64,000 bases of DNA from Bacillus sp. SM2101 (GCF_018588585.1 NZ_JAEUFG010000001.1:186001-250000), one strand, 5' to 3'. Shown: positions 27,003-37,770, counted from the first letter of the stretch. A program made the numbers and translations. Notes: generated by a model from the letters alone, not told the origin.

Positions 27003-29187
27003 CCACTTCCTCATAGCCGAGTCTATGATAAATTTCTTCAATGACCTTCTGGGCAGCTACCGGGATGATCGTACCAGGGCCAAAAATAGCGGAAGCTCCA
27101 TTTTCTTTAAGATAATCATAGTCTTGAGCTGGAATGACTCCACCAATTACGACAACAATGTCTTCACGACCTAGCTTCTTTAATTCTGAGACTAATTGAG
27201 GAAGCAACGTTTTGTGACCAGCAGCGAGAGAACTTATGCCAACTACATGAACATCATTTTCAACTGCTTGTATCGCCGTTTCTTCAGGTGTTTGAAAGAG
27301 AGGACCAACGTCTACGTCAAAACCTAAATCGGCAAATGCAGTTGCAATCACCTTAGCTCCTCTATCATGTCCATCCTGCCCCATTTTTGCAACCAAAATA
27401 CGTGGTCTTCTTCCTTCTAGTTCAAGAAATTCATCTGTAGTACGTTTGATCAGCTCAATTTCCTCCTCACTTGAAAACTCTGAGCTGTACACGCCGCTAA
27501 TTGAACGGATAATCGCTTTGTGACGTTTAGCTACCTTTTCAATCGCATCAGAGATTTCTCCTAATGTTGCACGAGCCCTTGCAGCTTTTACTGCAAGGTC
27601 AAGTAAATTCCCTTCGCCACTTTCTGTCGCTTTTGTTATGTCAAGTAAAGTTTGCTGTACTGTAGATTCATCTCTAGTCGCTCTAAGCTTTTCTAAACGT
27701 TCAATTTGCTTTTTACGCACAGCAGTATTATCAATATCCAAAATATCGATCGGTTCTTCTTCAGTTAATTTATATTTATTTACACCAATGATCGCTTCTT
27801 TACCAGAATCTATTTTGGCCTGTCTGCGAGCAGCAGCTTCCTCAATACGCATTTTTGGCAATCCAGTTTCTATCGCCTTAGCCATGCCCCCTAAGCTGTC
27901 AATTTCCTCTATATGTTCCCATGCACGTTTCATCAATTCGTGCGTTAAATATTCAACATAGTATGACCCAGCCCATGGATCAATCACATCACAAATACCT
28001 GTTTCATCTTGTAAATATAACTGAGTATTTCTTGCAATTCTCGCCGAAAAATCTGTTGGTAGGGCAATTGCTTCATCAAGTGCATTCGTATGCAGTGATT
28101 GAGTATGGCCGAGCGAGGCTGCCAATGCTTCAATACATGTCCTTGTGACATTGTTAAATGGATCTTGTTCAGTTAAACTCCATCCAGATGTTTGTGAATG
28201 TGTTCGCAGAGCTAAAGATTTAGGATTTTTAGGATTAAATTGTTTCATTAATTGTGCCCACATCAGTCTAGCTGCCCGCATTTTGGCAACTTCCATAAAA
28301 TAATTCATACCTATCGCCCAAAAAAACGACAACCTCGGAGCGAATGAATCAATATCAATTCCAGCTTTTATCCCTGTTCGGACGTATTCTAGACCATCTG
28401 CAAGTGTATATGCTAACTCTAAATCTGCTGGTGCTCCGGCTTCTTGCATATGGTATCCGGATATACTAATGCTATTGAATTTCGGCATAAATGTTGATGT
28501 ATACTCAAAAATATCTGCAATGATACGCATTGAAGTATCAGGAGGGTAAATATACGTATTACGAACCATATACTCTTTTAGAATATCATTTTGAATAGTC
28601 CCAGCTAGCTTTTCTCGGCTTACCCCTTGTTCTTCTGCTGTGACGATGTAAAATGCCATTATTGGTAGTACAGCTCCATTCATCGTCATTGACACGGACA
28701 TTTTATCAAGTGGGATCCCATCAAATAATACTTTCATATCTACAATAGAATCTATTGCTACACCTGCTTTTCCAACATCACCAATAACACGGGGATGATC
28801 TGAATCATAGCCGCGATGTGTGGCTAAATCAAATGCAACAGATAGGCCCTTTTGCCCCATTGCTAAATTTCGACGGTAAAAAGCATTACTTTCTTCAGCT
28901 GTAGAAAAACCAGCATACTGTCTAACAGTCCAAGGTCGATTGACATACATTGTCGGATATGGCCCTCGTAAATAAGGTTCTACACCTGGCATATAATGTT
29001 GATGATCTATGTCTTTCAAATCATCTTTTGTATACACTTGTTTTAAAGCAATGTGTTCATTCGTTTCAAATAATAAGTCCTCCATCGTCGCATCGATGTG
29101 CTGACGAATGGCTTCTCCATTATCAGGCTGTGAGGTATGATTATGTGGGCTAGTATAATTTATTTTTGTAAAATCCGGTCGTTTCAT
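26980..29187 (-). CDS. mutB: Methylmalonyl-CoA mutase, large (catalytic) subunit
   Basis: A 735-residue B12 enzyme that isomerises methylmalonyl-CoA to succinyl-CoA. The N-terminal TIM barrel includes [17 protein letters not shown] near residue 68 and [14 protein letters not shown] near 117. The C-terminal cobalamin domain has [12 protein letters not shown] near residue 606, where the His is the lower cobalt ligand, and the later [13 protein letters not shown]. All key residues are present. It follows mutA after three bases and overlaps meaB at its 3' end. With mce and mmdA at 9-11 kb it completes propionyl-CoA to succinyl-CoA conversion. Confidence 0.96.
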   Translation of the reverse strand: MKRPDFTKINYTSPHNHTSQPDNGEAIRQHIDATMEDLLFETNEHIALKQVYTKDDLKDIDHQHYMPGVEPYLRGPYPTMYVNRPWTVRQYAGFSTAEESNAFYRRNLAMGQKGLSVAFDLATHRGYDSDHPRVIGDVGKAGVAIDSIVDMKVLFDGIPLDKMSVSMTMNGAVLPIMAFYIVTAEEQGVSREKLAGTIQNDILKEYMVRNTYIYPPDTSMRIIADIFEYTSTFMPKFNSISISGYHMQEAGAPADLELAYTLADGLEYVRTGIKAGIDIDSFAPRLSFFWAIGMNYFMEVAKMRAARLMWAQLMKQFNPKNPKSLALRTHSQTSGWSLTEQDPFNNVTRTCIEALAASLGHTQSLHTNALDEAIALPTDFSARIARNTQLYLQDETGICDVIDPWAGSYYVEYLTHELMKRAWEHIEEIDSLGGMAKAIETGLPKMRIEEAAARRQAKIDSGKEAIIGVNKYKLTEEEPIDILDIDNTAVRKKQIERLEKLRATRDESTVQQTLLDITKATESGEGNLLDLAVKAARARATLGEISDAIEKVAKRHKAIIRSISGVYSSEFSSEEEIELIKRTTDEFLELEGRRPRILVAKMGQDGHDRGAKVIATAFADLGFDVDVGPLFQTPEETAIQAVENDVHVVGISSLAAGHKTLLPQLVSELKKLGREDIVVVIGGVIPAQDYDYLKENGASAIFGPGTIIPVAAQKVIEEIYHRLGYEEVDVSDEYK

Positions 29188-29190
29188 TTT

Positions 29191-31272
29191 TTACATCTCC
29201 TGTTCCTGATGTAATGAAGTTAAAAACTCATAGCAATTTGTTGTAGCATCTATGATGTGGCTTACTCCAGCTTCAGCTAGCTCTTTTGTAAGGCTATCTT
29301 CTTGCTTTCCAGCTAGATATAGCTTAATATCCTTTGTTCCATCAAGAAGTTTTCTACAAATAGCAACAGCCATTTTTTTATATGTTTCATTACTACCACA
29401 AATTACATATGTTGCTAGGTTCATAGCTTTTGTACCTTCAATAGCATCTTCTACTGATAAATAACCATGAGATGGTACAATTTCAAAGCCACCTGCTTCA
29501 AAAAATCCCGTAATGAAATCTGCACGAGGCTTATGCTCAGGTATCGAACCTAAATTAATTAAGCCAACTTTAGGACGAAAACCATACTTTTCTACATATT
29601 GGTCAGATGTTTGTCTTAATTCTTCAAAAGATTGCGTAAGTCTTATTTTTTCTATGCTGTTTACTTTTACAGTAGCTTCTTTATCTTTCATCAAATTAAT
29701 AAATTGTGATATAGTGAGCCCTTCACGCATATAATGAACAGCTACATCCATGACATTATTAATATCCTTTTCAAGTACTTCTTGTAATCGCGCTAACTTC
29801 TCAATTGATAGTTGATTTTTAGTGTCAGCATGTTCATCTTTGTTCAAACTACTCATCGTCATAGGTTCTTCATGCAAATCTGCATAAAAATTAGTTCCTA
29901 CAATTTTGTGTTTTCTATTATGAACATGCTCTTGCCGTTTTGTTGCAACATCATCTATTTCTTGTTGAACAAAGTTCAATTTCAATGCTTGCTCCATACC
30001 TCCTAATTGTTCAACCTTTTGGAATAATTCCCATGACTCCTTTGCAACATCATTCGTGAGCTTTTCAATATACCAAGAACCACCAGCTGGATCAATAATC
30101 TTTGATATAAAAGCTTCTTCTTGAAGAATAATTTGAGTATTTCTTGCAATTCTCCTTGAAAAGTTAGTCGATCGATCTATTACTTCATTAAAAGACGAAA
30201 CATCTAAGCTATCAATTCCGCCCACTCCTGCTGCAAACGCTTCTGTTGTCACTCTTAACATGTTTACGTACGGATCATAGGATGTTTTCGTAAATGCAGA
30301 TGTACGACCATGAATGTTCATTTTTTGTGATGTTTTATTTCCACCAAAAGATTTAACAATCGATGTCCAAAGAGTTCTAGCAGCTCGTAATTTCGCAATT
30401 TCCATAAACATATTTGCTCCGATTGAGAACGAAAATGTTATTTTTTGAGCAACATCATCTATGGCCAAGCCTCTTTTCAGCGCTTCCGCTACATACTCGA
30501 CAGCAGTTGCTAACGAAAAGGCTAATTCTTGAACAGCGCTTGCCCCTCCATTATGGTATGGATGTCCTTTCACTAGGATGGTATTTATATTTGGGCTGTG
30601 TTTCTTTCCCCACAATGTTAATTGTGCCATTACATCATAGAGCTGAGATGTATTCATAGGTAATTCTCCATCTTCCACTAGAGCAGCCAACGGATCCATG
30701 CCAATCGTTCCCTTAATCGTTTCCAAAGGAATATTGTTCTTTTCAAAATAAGCTGTCAACATTGATAGCATTGGCAATGAACAATAATGGGTGTCAATCA
30801 TAAGCGATTTATGTTGTAGAGAAATATTATTTAAAGCTTTCTCAATATCATGAATCGTCTCTACTAAAAGACCCTTACCATTAGAGTTAGGCAAACTAAA
30901 TCCTCGTTTAGTTTTATCATTTAATAATAGATGAATCATTGTTAAACCACGATCTATATCATCTTTCAACACTTGATTACACTGATGGGGACATGGCTCA
31001 TCTATTTCTTGACTAACGTCCCAAGCCTGCCCGCTCGTTCTTAAAAGCTTTGTCCCACGAAGATGTGATCCTTGCCCAGGTAAATCATTCAAAAAAGGTA
31101 AACCCTCTACATCCTCCTCTGTATACAATGGTTTTAGTTCAATGCCCTCATATGTATTAGTGTAAAGCTGTTCAATTGATTTACCCTTTAGAGATTGTGT
31201 CGCTTTGCCTTTCCAGTCATCGAATGACGGAACAGCGAATTGTGAATTCTTAACTTCATTTATGTTCTTCAT
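29191..31272 (-). CDS. mutA: Methylmalonyl-CoA mutase, small (non-catalytic) subunit
   Basis: A 693-residue homologue of mutB that forms the heterodimer partner. The barrel (for example HPYHNGGASAVQELAFSLA near residue 238 and RIARNTQIILQEEAFISKI near 369) is kept. The cobalamin domain region, GLINLGSIPEHKPRADF near residue 577, lacks the DxHxxG cobalt-binding motif seen in mutB, as expected of the inactive subunit. It is the first gene of the mutA-mutB-meaB operon. A cre-like sequence lies about 275 bp upstream. Confidence 0.93.
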   Translation of the reverse strand: MKNINEVKNSQFAVPSFDDWKGKATQSLKGKSIEQLYTNTYEGIELKPLYTEEDVEGLPFLNDLPGQGSHLRGTKLLRTSGQAWDVSQEIDEPCPHQCNQVLKDDIDRGLTMIHLLLNDKTKRGFSLPNSNGKGLLVETIHDIEKALNNISLQHKSLMIDTHYCSLPMLSMLTAYFEKNNIPLETIKGTIGMDPLAALVEDGELPMNTSQLYDVMAQLTLWGKKHSPNINTILVKGHPYHNGGASAVQELAFSLATAVEYVAEALKRGLAIDDVAQKITFSFSIGANMFMEIAKLRAARTLWTSIVKSFGGNKTSQKMNIHGRTSAFTKTSYDPYVNMLRVTTEAFAAGVGGIDSLDVSSFNEVIDRSTNFSRRIARNTQIILQEEAFISKIIDPAGGSWYIEKLTNDVAKESWELFQKVEQLGGMEQALKLNFVQQEIDDVATKRQEHVHNRKHKIVGTNFYADLHEEPMTMSSLNKDEHADTKNQLSIEKLARLQEVLEKDINNVMDVAVHYMREGLTISQFINLMKDKEATVKVNSIEKIRLTQSFEELRQTSDQYVEKYGFRPKVGLINLGSIPEHKPRADFITGFFEAGGFEIVPSHGYLSVEDAIEGTKAMNLATYVICGSNETYKKMAVAICRKLLDGTKDIKLYLAGKQEDSLTKELAEAGVSHIIDATTNCYEFLTSLHQEQEM

Positions 31273-31544
31273 AACCGTTCCTTCTCTCCTTAAGGTAGTT
31301 TATTATTATAAAATTTTTTAATCCTTGAAGATTCCCTTACAAGAAATATAGATTGTAAGTTCTACGTCCCGTTTTCCCTCACTATGCTGTTCATGTTGCC
31401 AGTCATTGCCAATCTACAAATAAGTGATGTCATCTAGTCACCGTAGCATTGGCATTACTCTTCCCACATCACCCAATACCAAGTCATATGGTGCGTAAAA
31501 ACTATTCATTTATTCTTGTTCTCATATTCAACATGAGTTAACAA

Positions 31545-31558
31545 AGAAACCGCTTTCA
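31545..31558 (-). promoter_or_regulatory. Possible CcpA (cre) site upstream of mutA
   Basis: On the minus strand TGAAAGCGGTTTCT matches 13 of 14 positions of the cre consensus TGWAANCGNTNWCA. It lies in the 449-bp gap between bkdB and mutA, where the mut operon promoter must be. No clear -35/-10 pair was found, so the regulatory role is an inference. Confidence 0.4.
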
Positions 31559-31682
31559 ACATAATTGTCTAAATATTTTCAAAAGTACTGCTAACATTAG
31601 TATATTAAAAAAATGACTTTAATTCCATATACGTTTAGTACATTTTGACTTTATAAAAGAGAATTGAAAAAGCAATACTTCA

Positions 31683-31716
31683 AAAAACACTGCTACAAAT
31701 TTGCAGCAGTGTTTTT
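31683..31716 (-). terminator. Terminator of the bkd operon
   Basis: AACACTGCT and AGCAGTGTT form a nine-base stem around an eight- to ten-base loop with a T-run on the minus strand, five bases past the bkdB stop. Confidence 0.85.
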
Positions 31717-31721
31717 CGTTA

Positions 31722-33017
31722 CTAATATATAGATGTATTATCTTTTGATGTCTTTTCTAGAATATCCTTCACACGTGCAAGGAAGCGTCCACATACAAGT
31801 CCATCAAGAACACGATGGTCTAAAGACATACATAGATTCACCATATCCCGAACAGCTATCATCCCATTATTCATAACAACTGGTCGTTTCACAATTGATT
31901 CGACCTGGACGATTCCTGCTTGTGGATAATTAATAATTCCCATTGATTGTACTGACCCGAATGACCCTGTATTATTTACAGTAAAAGTTCCACCTTGCAT
32001 CTCATCAGCCGATAGCTTACCTGAGCGAACCTTTGTAGCCAGTTCCGTTATTTCACGTGCAATTCCTTTGATCGTTTTCTCATCAGCGTGCTTAATTACA
32101 GGTACAAACAATGCATCATCTGTAGCTACGGCGATTGATATATTTATATCTTTCTTTTGAATAATTTTGTCACCTGCCCACATTGAATTAATTTGTGGGA
32201 ACTCTTTCAAAGCTTGAGCAACAGCTTTGACAAAGAATGCAAAGAAAGTTAGACTAAATCCTTCTTTTTGTTTAAATTCGTTCTTAATTTCATTTCGATA
32301 CTCAACTAGATTTGTTACATCAACTTCAACCATCATCCACGCATGTGGGGCTTCATGCTTACTACGTAACATATTTGTTGCAATCGCTTTTCGAACGCCT
32401 GATACAGGGATTTCAATATCACCAGTTTGGACAGGAATGTTAGGAGCTTGGCTTGTTTCTTTGTGTTGCACTCTTTCTGTAACAGTATTTTGCACCTTTG
32501 ATTCTTCAACTGTTTCAACAATAACCGTTTCCTTCTTTTTATTTGCACCTGCCACTGGAATATCACCAGAGCTTATTAACTTCTTCAAGTCTTTTCTCGT
32601 TATACGGCCACCTTTGCCTGTACCTGAAACAAGTTCAAGGTCTATATTATGTTCTTGAGCTAATCTTAAAACAGCCGGTGAATAGCGTACTTTATTTTCA
32701 CGTAGCTCTTCCACTTTAGGTTGTTCATTAGCCGTAGGTGTATCCTGTTCCTTTGCCTCTTGAGCAGGTTGTTCACCTTCTACCTCTATTGTACATATGA
32801 GACCATCAACAGGAATCGTTTCACCTTCTTCAGCAACTAATTCTTTTATCACACCAGTAAATGATGATGGTACTTCAGCGTTTACTTTATCTGTATTTAC
32901 CTCAGCAAGTGGATCATATTTATTTACTTTATCACCAACAGAAACGAGCCAGGTACTGATCGTACCCTCTGTTACACTTTCACCAAGCTGCGGCATTGTA
33001 ATTTTTTCAAGTGCCAA
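31722..33017 (-). CDS. bkdB: Branched-chain alpha-keto acid dehydrogenase, E2 dihydrolipoyl acyltransferase
   Basis: A 431-residue E2 core protein. Domains in order: lipoyl domain (residues 1-80) with EVNTDKVNAEV carrying the lipoylated Lys near residue 44; a flexible linker; the peripheral subunit-binding domain YSPAVLRLAQEHNIDLELV near residue 112 through GGRITRKDL; a second linker; and the catalytic domain from about 205 with the active-site DHRVLDG near residue 398. It transfers the branched acyl group to CoA. Last gene of the operon, followed by a terminator. Confidence 0.95.
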   Translation of the reverse strand: MALEKITMPQLGESVTEGTISTWLVSVGDKVNKYDPLAEVNTDKVNAEVPSSFTGVIKELVAEEGETIPVDGLICTIEVEGEQPAQEAKEQDTPTANEQPKVEELRENKVRYSPAVLRLAQEHNIDLELVSGTGKGGRITRKDLKKLISSGDIPVAGANKKKETVIVETVEESKVQNTVTERVQHKETSQAPNIPVQTGDIEIPVSGVRKAIATNMLRSKHEAPHAWMMVEVDVTNLVEYRNEIKNEFKQKEGFSLTFFAFFVKAVAQALKEFPQINSMWAGDKIIQKKDINISIAVATDDALFVPVIKHADEKTIKGIAREITELATKVRSGKLSADEMQGGTFTVNNTGSFGSVQSMGIINYPQAGIVQVESIVKRPVVMNNGMIAVRDMVNLCMSLDHRVLDGLVCGRFLARVKDILEKTSKDNTSIY

Positions 33018-33036
33018 TGGATAAACCCTCCTTCAT

Positions 33037-34020
33037 CTAAAATTCTGCAAGCTCTCTCATGGCCTTCTCCACTTTGTCAGGATTCACCATAAAGAATTTT
33101 TCCATAGTTGGTGCATATGGCATAGCAGGTATATCGGGGCCAGCTAGACGTTTTATTGGAGCGTCTAAATCAAATAAGCAATGTTCAGATATAATAGCTG
33201 AAACTTCGCTTATAATACTTCCTTCTTTATTATCTTCTGTTACAAGAAGTACTTTTCCAGTTTTTGTAGCTGCTTCTATAATTGCCTCTTTATCTAATGG
33301 ATACACTGTACGAAGATCAAGAACATGTGCAGAGATTCCATCTTGAGCAAGTTTTTCAGCCGCTTGGAGTGCAAAATGAACACATAAACCGTATGTAATA
33401 ACAGTAATATCTTCACCTTCACGCTTAACGTCAGCTTTGCCAATTGGCAACACATAGTCATCATCTGGTACTTCGCCTTTAATTAAACGATACGCGCGTT
33501 TATGCTCGAAAAACAAGACCGGATCATTATCACGAATAGCTGCCTTTAATAACCCCTTCACATCATATGGTGTTGAAGGCATGACAATTTTTAAACCAGG
33601 CTGATTTGCAAAAACAGCTTCAACAGACTGGGAATGATATAACGCACCGTGTACTCCTCCTCCGTATGGAGCACGAATCGTTAGTGGACACGACCAGTCA
33701 TTGTTGGAACGATATCTAATCCTAGCTGCTTCTGATATAATTTGGTTTACAGCTGGCATGATAAAATCAGCAAACTGCATTTCTGCGATCGGTCTCATAC
33801 CATACATGGCAGCACCAATACCTACCCCAGCAATCGCTGATTCAGCAAGAGGTGTATCTATGACTCGCTCTTCCCCAAATTGTTCATGTAAGCCAACCGT
33901 AGCTTTAAATACGCCACCTTTTTTTCCTACATCTTCTCCAAGTACAAATACTTTTGAATCGTTTTCCATCTCTTCACGTATTGCCATTGTAACAGCGTCA
34001 ATATATGAAATTACAGGCAT
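33037..34020 (-). CDS. bkdAB: Branched-chain alpha-keto acid dehydrogenase, E1 beta subunit
   Basis: A 327-residue transketolase-like subunit. Typical blocks are VFVLGEDVGKKGGVFKAT near residue 25, DTPLAESAIAGVGIGAAM near 57, EMQFADFIMPAVNQI near 80 and the C-terminal RLAGPDIPAMPYAP near 288. With the alpha subunit it forms the thiamine diphosphate E1 that decarboxylates the keto acids of leucine, isoleucine and valine. It lies 17 bases after bkdAA and 19 before bkdB in a tight operon. Confidence 0.95.
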   Translation of the reverse strand: MPVISYIDAVTMAIREEMENDSKVFVLGEDVGKKGGVFKATVGLHEQFGEERVIDTPLAESAIAGVGIGAAMYGMRPIAEMQFADFIMPAVNQIISEAARIRYRSNNDWSCPLTIRAPYGGGVHGALYHSQSVEAVFANQPGLKIVMPSTPYDVKGLLKAAIRDNDPVLFFEHKRAYRLIKGEVPDDDYVLPIGKADVKREGEDITVITYGLCVHFALQAAEKLAQDGISAHVLDLRTVYPLDKEAIIEAATKTGKVLLVTEDNKEGSIISEVSAIISEHCLFDLDAPIKRLAGPDIPAMPYAPTMEKFFMVNPDKVEKAMRELAEF

Positions 34021-34037
34021 TTAATTTCCCCCCTCTT

Positions 34038-35030
34038 TCACTCTGCATAAACATACTTCATTGCTTCTTCTGCTTCAGCATAAGTAGCATTTTCCGCATA
34101 TTCTGTTGCTTCATTAACTTGACTCATCACTCGATTATCAATTTCTTTTTCTAATTCTTCACTTAATAAGCCAATATTTCTTAAATATGAAGCAAAAGTG
34201 ATGATAGGATCATTTTTCTTCGCTTCAGTTACCTCATTACTTTCTCGATAACTACGGTCATCATCGTCACTAGAATGTGGTGTTAAGCGATAAGAAATTG
34301 TTTCAACTAATGTAGGACCTTCACCGTTACGTGCTCGCTCAGCAGCCTCTTTTACAGCCTTGTACACTTCTAACGGATCATTACCATTTACTGTATAACC
34401 AGGCATTCCATATCCAATGGCTCTGTCAGAAACTTTCTCACATGCTAATTGTTTCTCAATTGGAACTGAAATAGCATATTTATTGTTTTCACACATAAAA
34501 ATAACAGGGAGCTTGTGAACACCCGCAAAATTCGCACCTTCATGGAAATCTCCTTGATTTGAAGATCCTTCACCAAAAGTAACAAATGTCACAAGGTCTT
34601 TTCCTTCCATTTTGCCAGCTAGAGCTACTCCAACAGCATGTGGAACTTGAGTTGTAACTGGTGATGACCCTGTTACGATATTGTTGCTCTTCTGACCGAA
34701 ATGTCCTGGCATTTGACGTCCACCTGAATTTGGGTCTTCTGCTTTTGCAAATCCTGATAACATTAAATCTTTTGCAGTCATACCAAACGTTAATACGACT
34801 CCCATATCTCGATAATACGGTAGGACATAATCTTTATTGCGATCTAACGCAAAGGCGGCACCTACCTGTGCTGCTTCTTGCCCTTGACAAGATATTACGA
34901 ACGGTATTTTACCAGCTCTATTTAATAACCACATACGTTCATCAATTTTTCGTGCAAGTAACATCGTTTCATACATTTCAAGTACTCTTTCATCATTTAA
35001 ACCGAGCTCTTGATGACGATTTTCAGTCAT
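34038..35030 (-). CDS. bkdAA: Branched-chain alpha-keto acid dehydrogenase, E1 alpha subunit
   Basis: A 330-residue subunit that carries the thiamine diphosphate site: GEGSSNQGDFHEGANFA near residue 153 running to ENNKYAIS matches the GDG-x(n)-N motif. The C-terminal SYRLTPHSSDDDDRSYR region is the phosphorylation-loop equivalent of mitochondrial E1. It decarboxylates the keto acid and passes the acyl group to E2. A dispersed repeat occupies the gap between it and lpdV, so the operon is interrupted by about 195 bp here. Confidence 0.95.
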   Translation of the reverse strand: MTENRHQELGLNDERVLEMYETMLLARKIDERMWLLNRAGKIPFVISCQGQEAAQVGAAFALDRNKDYVLPYYRDMGVVLTFGMTAKDLMLSGFAKAEDPNSGGRQMPGHFGQKSNNIVTGSSPVTTQVPHAVGVALAGKMEGKDLVTFVTFGEGSSNQGDFHEGANFAGVHKLPVIFMCENNKYAISVPIEKQLACEKVSDRAIGYGMPGYTVNGNDPLEVYKAVKEAAERARNGEGPTLVETISYRLTPHSSDDDDRSYRESNEVTEAKKNDPIITFASYLRNIGLLSEELEKEIDNRVMSQVNEATEYAENATYAEAEEAMKYVYAE

Positions 35031-35055
35031 ACATATATACCTCCTTTATTATTTT

Positions 35056-35208
35056 GGCTGTTTTCACATTGATTGTTGCTTTTCGTTCTTAAATGCAAGC
35101 AATTTATTCGTGGCATCTTTTCTACTTATAAAATTATTGAGTTCTCATAAAATTCATCGTACTGTCCATACTTTAGTACCAATAGCAACAATGTTTACGG
35201 TAAGAGCC
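35056..35208. repeat. Dispersed palindromic repeat, copy B
   Basis: A 153-bp element with the clearest ends of the family. The left end reads GGCTGTTTTC then ATTGTTGCT; the right end, reversed, reads GGCTCTTACC then ATTGTTGCT, giving imperfect inverted ends of about 27 bp. It fills most of the lpdV-bkdAA gap inside the bkd operon. Confidence 0.8.
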
Positions 35209-35225
35209 ATTATTTATATTATCTA

Positions 35226-36647
35226 TTAGCCATGAATTGGTTTACCATCTACAGCTAGCGCAGCTTCACCAATAGCTTCTGACAAAGTAGGATGCGGGTG
35301 AATAGTATGTGCTACCTCCCATGGAGTAGCATCTAATACACGTGCTAACCCAGCTTCTGATATCATATCAGTCACGTGTGGGCCAATCATATGTACGCCT
35401 AATATATCATCTGTTTCTGTGTCAGCAACAATTTTAACGAAACCATCTGATTCACCAAACACAAGCGCTTTTCCTATCGCCTTGAATGAGAATTTACCTG
35501 TTTTTACAGTAAACCCTTGCTCTTTTGCCTCATGTTCAGTATAACCAACACTTGCAACCTCTGGATTACTGTATACGCATTTTGATATTAGTGAATAATC
35601 AATTGGAGAGGGATTTTCTCCCTTAATATGCTCTACAGCAACAATTCCTTCGTGTGACGCAACATGTGCAAGTTGAAGGCCTCCTATGCAATCTCCAATC
35701 GCATATATATGAGATTCTTTCGTCTGATAAAATTCATTTGTTTGTACGAACCCTTTATCAATTACAATATCAGTATTTTCAATACCAATTCCTTCAACGT
35801 TTGCTTGACGACCTACAGACACGAGTATTTTTTCTGCTTGGAAAGTTTTTTCTTCCCCTTTATGTTCTGCCTTAATCGTCACTTCTTGACTTTTTGATAA
35901 CGTTTCGGGAAGTACTTTTGCCCCAGTAACAATGTTGATTCCTTTTTTCTTCATGAGGCGTCGCATCTCTTTGGAGATTTCAATATCCTCAGTTGGTAGA
36001 ATGTGATCTGCATATTCAAGAACAGTAATTTCGACACCGAAATCTGCTAACATAGAAGCCCACTCTATTCCAATAACTCCTCCACCGACAATGATCATTG
36101 ATGATGGTAGTTCCTTCATTTCAAGAGCTTCATCAGAAGTCATCACAAATTCGCCGTCAATTTCTAACCCAGGTAATGACCTTGGACGTGACCCTGTTGC
36201 GATAATGACATTTTTCGGAATGAGCATTTCATTTTCGTCACCGTTATTCATTTCAACTGAAATTGTTCCAGGCATCGGAGAAAAAATTGATGGACCTAAA
36301 ATCCTTCCAACTCCCTCATAAACATCAATCTTACCTTTTTTCATTAAATATTGAACACTCTTATACAATTGGGAAATGATCTGATCTTTTCTACCTTGAA
36401 CCTTTGAAAAATCTAAGGAAACATCTGTTGTTAGAACTCCAAATTCTTCACTTTTTTTCGTTGTTGAATAGACTTCAGCGCTTCTAAGCAGTGCTTTACT
36501 AGGGATACACCCTGAGTGCAAGCATGTACCACCTAATTTACCCTTTTCAACCACAGCTGTTTTCAAACCTAATTGTGATGCACGGATCGCTGTTACATAA
36601 CCACCTGTACCACCGCCGAGTATCACGAGATCATATTCTTTTGACAT
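35226..36647 (-). CDS. lpdV: Dihydrolipoyl dehydrogenase (bkd-specific E3)
   Basis: A 473-residue flavoprotein that reoxidises the lipoyl groups of E2. The FAD motif is ILGGGTGGYVTAIRA, the redox disulfide lies in GGTCLHSGCIPSKALL near residue 39, the NAD motif is IVGGGVIGIEWASML near 175, and HPHPTLSEA near the C-terminus gives the catalytic His. The ATG at 36647 follows AAGGGG; the frame extends seven codons further without better support. It sits between buk and bkdAA, as in B. subtilis. Confidence 0.95.
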   Translation of the reverse strand: MSKEYDLVILGGGTGGYVTAIRASQLGLKTAVVEKGKLGGTCLHSGCIPSKALLRSAEVYSTTKKSEEFGVLTTDVSLDFSKVQGRKDQIISQLYKSVQYLMKKGKIDVYEGVGRILGPSIFSPMPGTISVEMNNGDENEMLIPKNVIIATGSRPRSLPGLEIDGEFVMTSDEALEMKELPSSMIIVGGGVIGIEWASMLADFGVEITVLEYADHILPTEDIEISKEMRRLMKKKGINIVTGAKVLPETLSKSQEVTIKAEHKGEEKTFQAEKILVSVGRQANVEGIGIENTDIVIDKGFVQTNEFYQTKESHIYAIGDCIGGLQLAHVASHEGIVAVEHIKGENPSPIDYSLISKCVYSNPEVASVGYTEHEAKEQGFTVKTGKFSFKAIGKALVFGESDGFVKIVADTETDDILGVHMIGPHVTDMISEAGLARVLDATPWEVAHTIHPHPTLSEAIGEAALAVDGKPIHG

Positions 36648-36684
36648 TGTTACTATCCCCTTCCTCATTACACGATCTTATATG

Positions 36685-37770
36685 TTAGTTAGCAGGATAT
36701 ATTTTTTCATCTTCATCATTACGCAAAACACGTAACGCACCTTCAGTTAACGCTTGTAATTCATTTTCCCCAGGAAGAACGATTACATCAGCAATCCAGT
36801 TAACGCGTGTAGATATGTGCTTAACAAACTCTTTGCCGTAAGCTAATCCCCCAGTTAAAATAATTGCATCGATTTTACCTGACAGGACTGCACTTGCAGC
36901 ACCAATTTCCTTCGCAATTTGATAAGCCATCGCTTCATACACAAGTTGGGCATTTTCATCTCCCTTGGTTATCATTTTTTCAACCGCTACTGCATCATTT
37001 GTTCCTAGATAACCTACTAGACCTCCGTTACCTACTAGCTTTTTCATCACTTCATCACGGTAATAATCACCAGAATAGCAAAGCGTAACTAAGTCACCAG
37101 CAGGTACAGTCCCAGCGCGTTCTGGGCTAAATGGTCCGTCTCCATGTAACCCATTGTTTACATCTACAACACGACCTTGTTTGTGGGCACCAACCGTTAT
37201 ACCACCACCCATATGGGTGACAATTAAATTACATTCCTCATATCTCTTACCTAAATCTTTTGCAACTCTTCTTGCAACGGCCTTTTGGTTCAGCGCATGA
37301 AAAATACTTTTTCGTTCTATAAGTGGGAATCCAGAAATCTTTGCAATTGAATCCATTTCATCAACTACAACTGGGTCAACGATAAAGGCAGGTATATTTA
37401 ATCCTCCAGCAATTTCATGTGCTATGATGCCACCAAGGTTTGAAGCATGTTGGCCAGCGTAACCAATACGTAAATCAGCAAGCATTGCTTCATTTACGCG
37501 ATAGGTACCACCTTCAATAGGACGTAATAACCCACCACGTCCACAAACAGCATCTAATTTAGAAATATTAATGCCCTCATGATGCAATGTTTCTAGGATT
37601 GTGTTTTTTCGAAATTCGTATTGGTCAATAATTGCTTCATACGAGTTAATGATCTTACTATCATGCCGAATCGTTTTCTCAAATATCGAGAGTTCATTAT
37701 CAAAGACTCCTATTTTCGTCGATGTTGACCCTGGGTTGATAACAAGAATACGATATTCTCTCTCTTGCAA
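36685..37770 (-). CDS. buk: Butyrate kinase (branched-chain)
   Basis: A 361-residue acetokinase-family enzyme. The opening [16 protein letters not shown] is the phosphate-binding start; [22 protein letters not shown] near residue 202 and [12 protein letters not shown] near 318 are typical. It makes the branched-chain acid and ATP from the acyl phosphate formed by Ptb, or works in reverse. The ATG at 37785 overlaps its own GGAGG, so the TTG at 37770, eight bases after that site, is the likely start. Confidence 0.92.
   Translation of the reverse strand: MQEREYRILVINPGSTSTKIGVFDNELSIFEKTIRHDSKIINSYEAIIDQYEFRKNTILETLHHEGINISKLDAVCGRGGLLRPIEGGTYRVNEAMLADLRIGYAGQHASNLGGIIAHEIAGGLNIPAFIVDPVVVDEMDSIAKISGFPLIERKSIFHALNQKAVARRVAKDLGKRYEECNLIVTHMGGGITVGAHKQGRVVDVNNGLHGDGPFSPERAGTVPAGDLVTLCYSGDYYRDEVMKKLVGNGGLVGYLGTNDAVAVEKMITKGDENAQLVYEAMAYQIAKEIGAASAVLSGKIDAIILTGGLAYGKEFVKHISTRVNWIADVIVLPGENELQALTEGALRVLRNDEDEKIYPAN

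Noticed and set aside
31273-31680. The region upstream of mutA, considered for a cobalamin riboswitch because the operon uses B12.
   Set aside because: No B12-box-like conserved sequence was seen on the transcribed strand.
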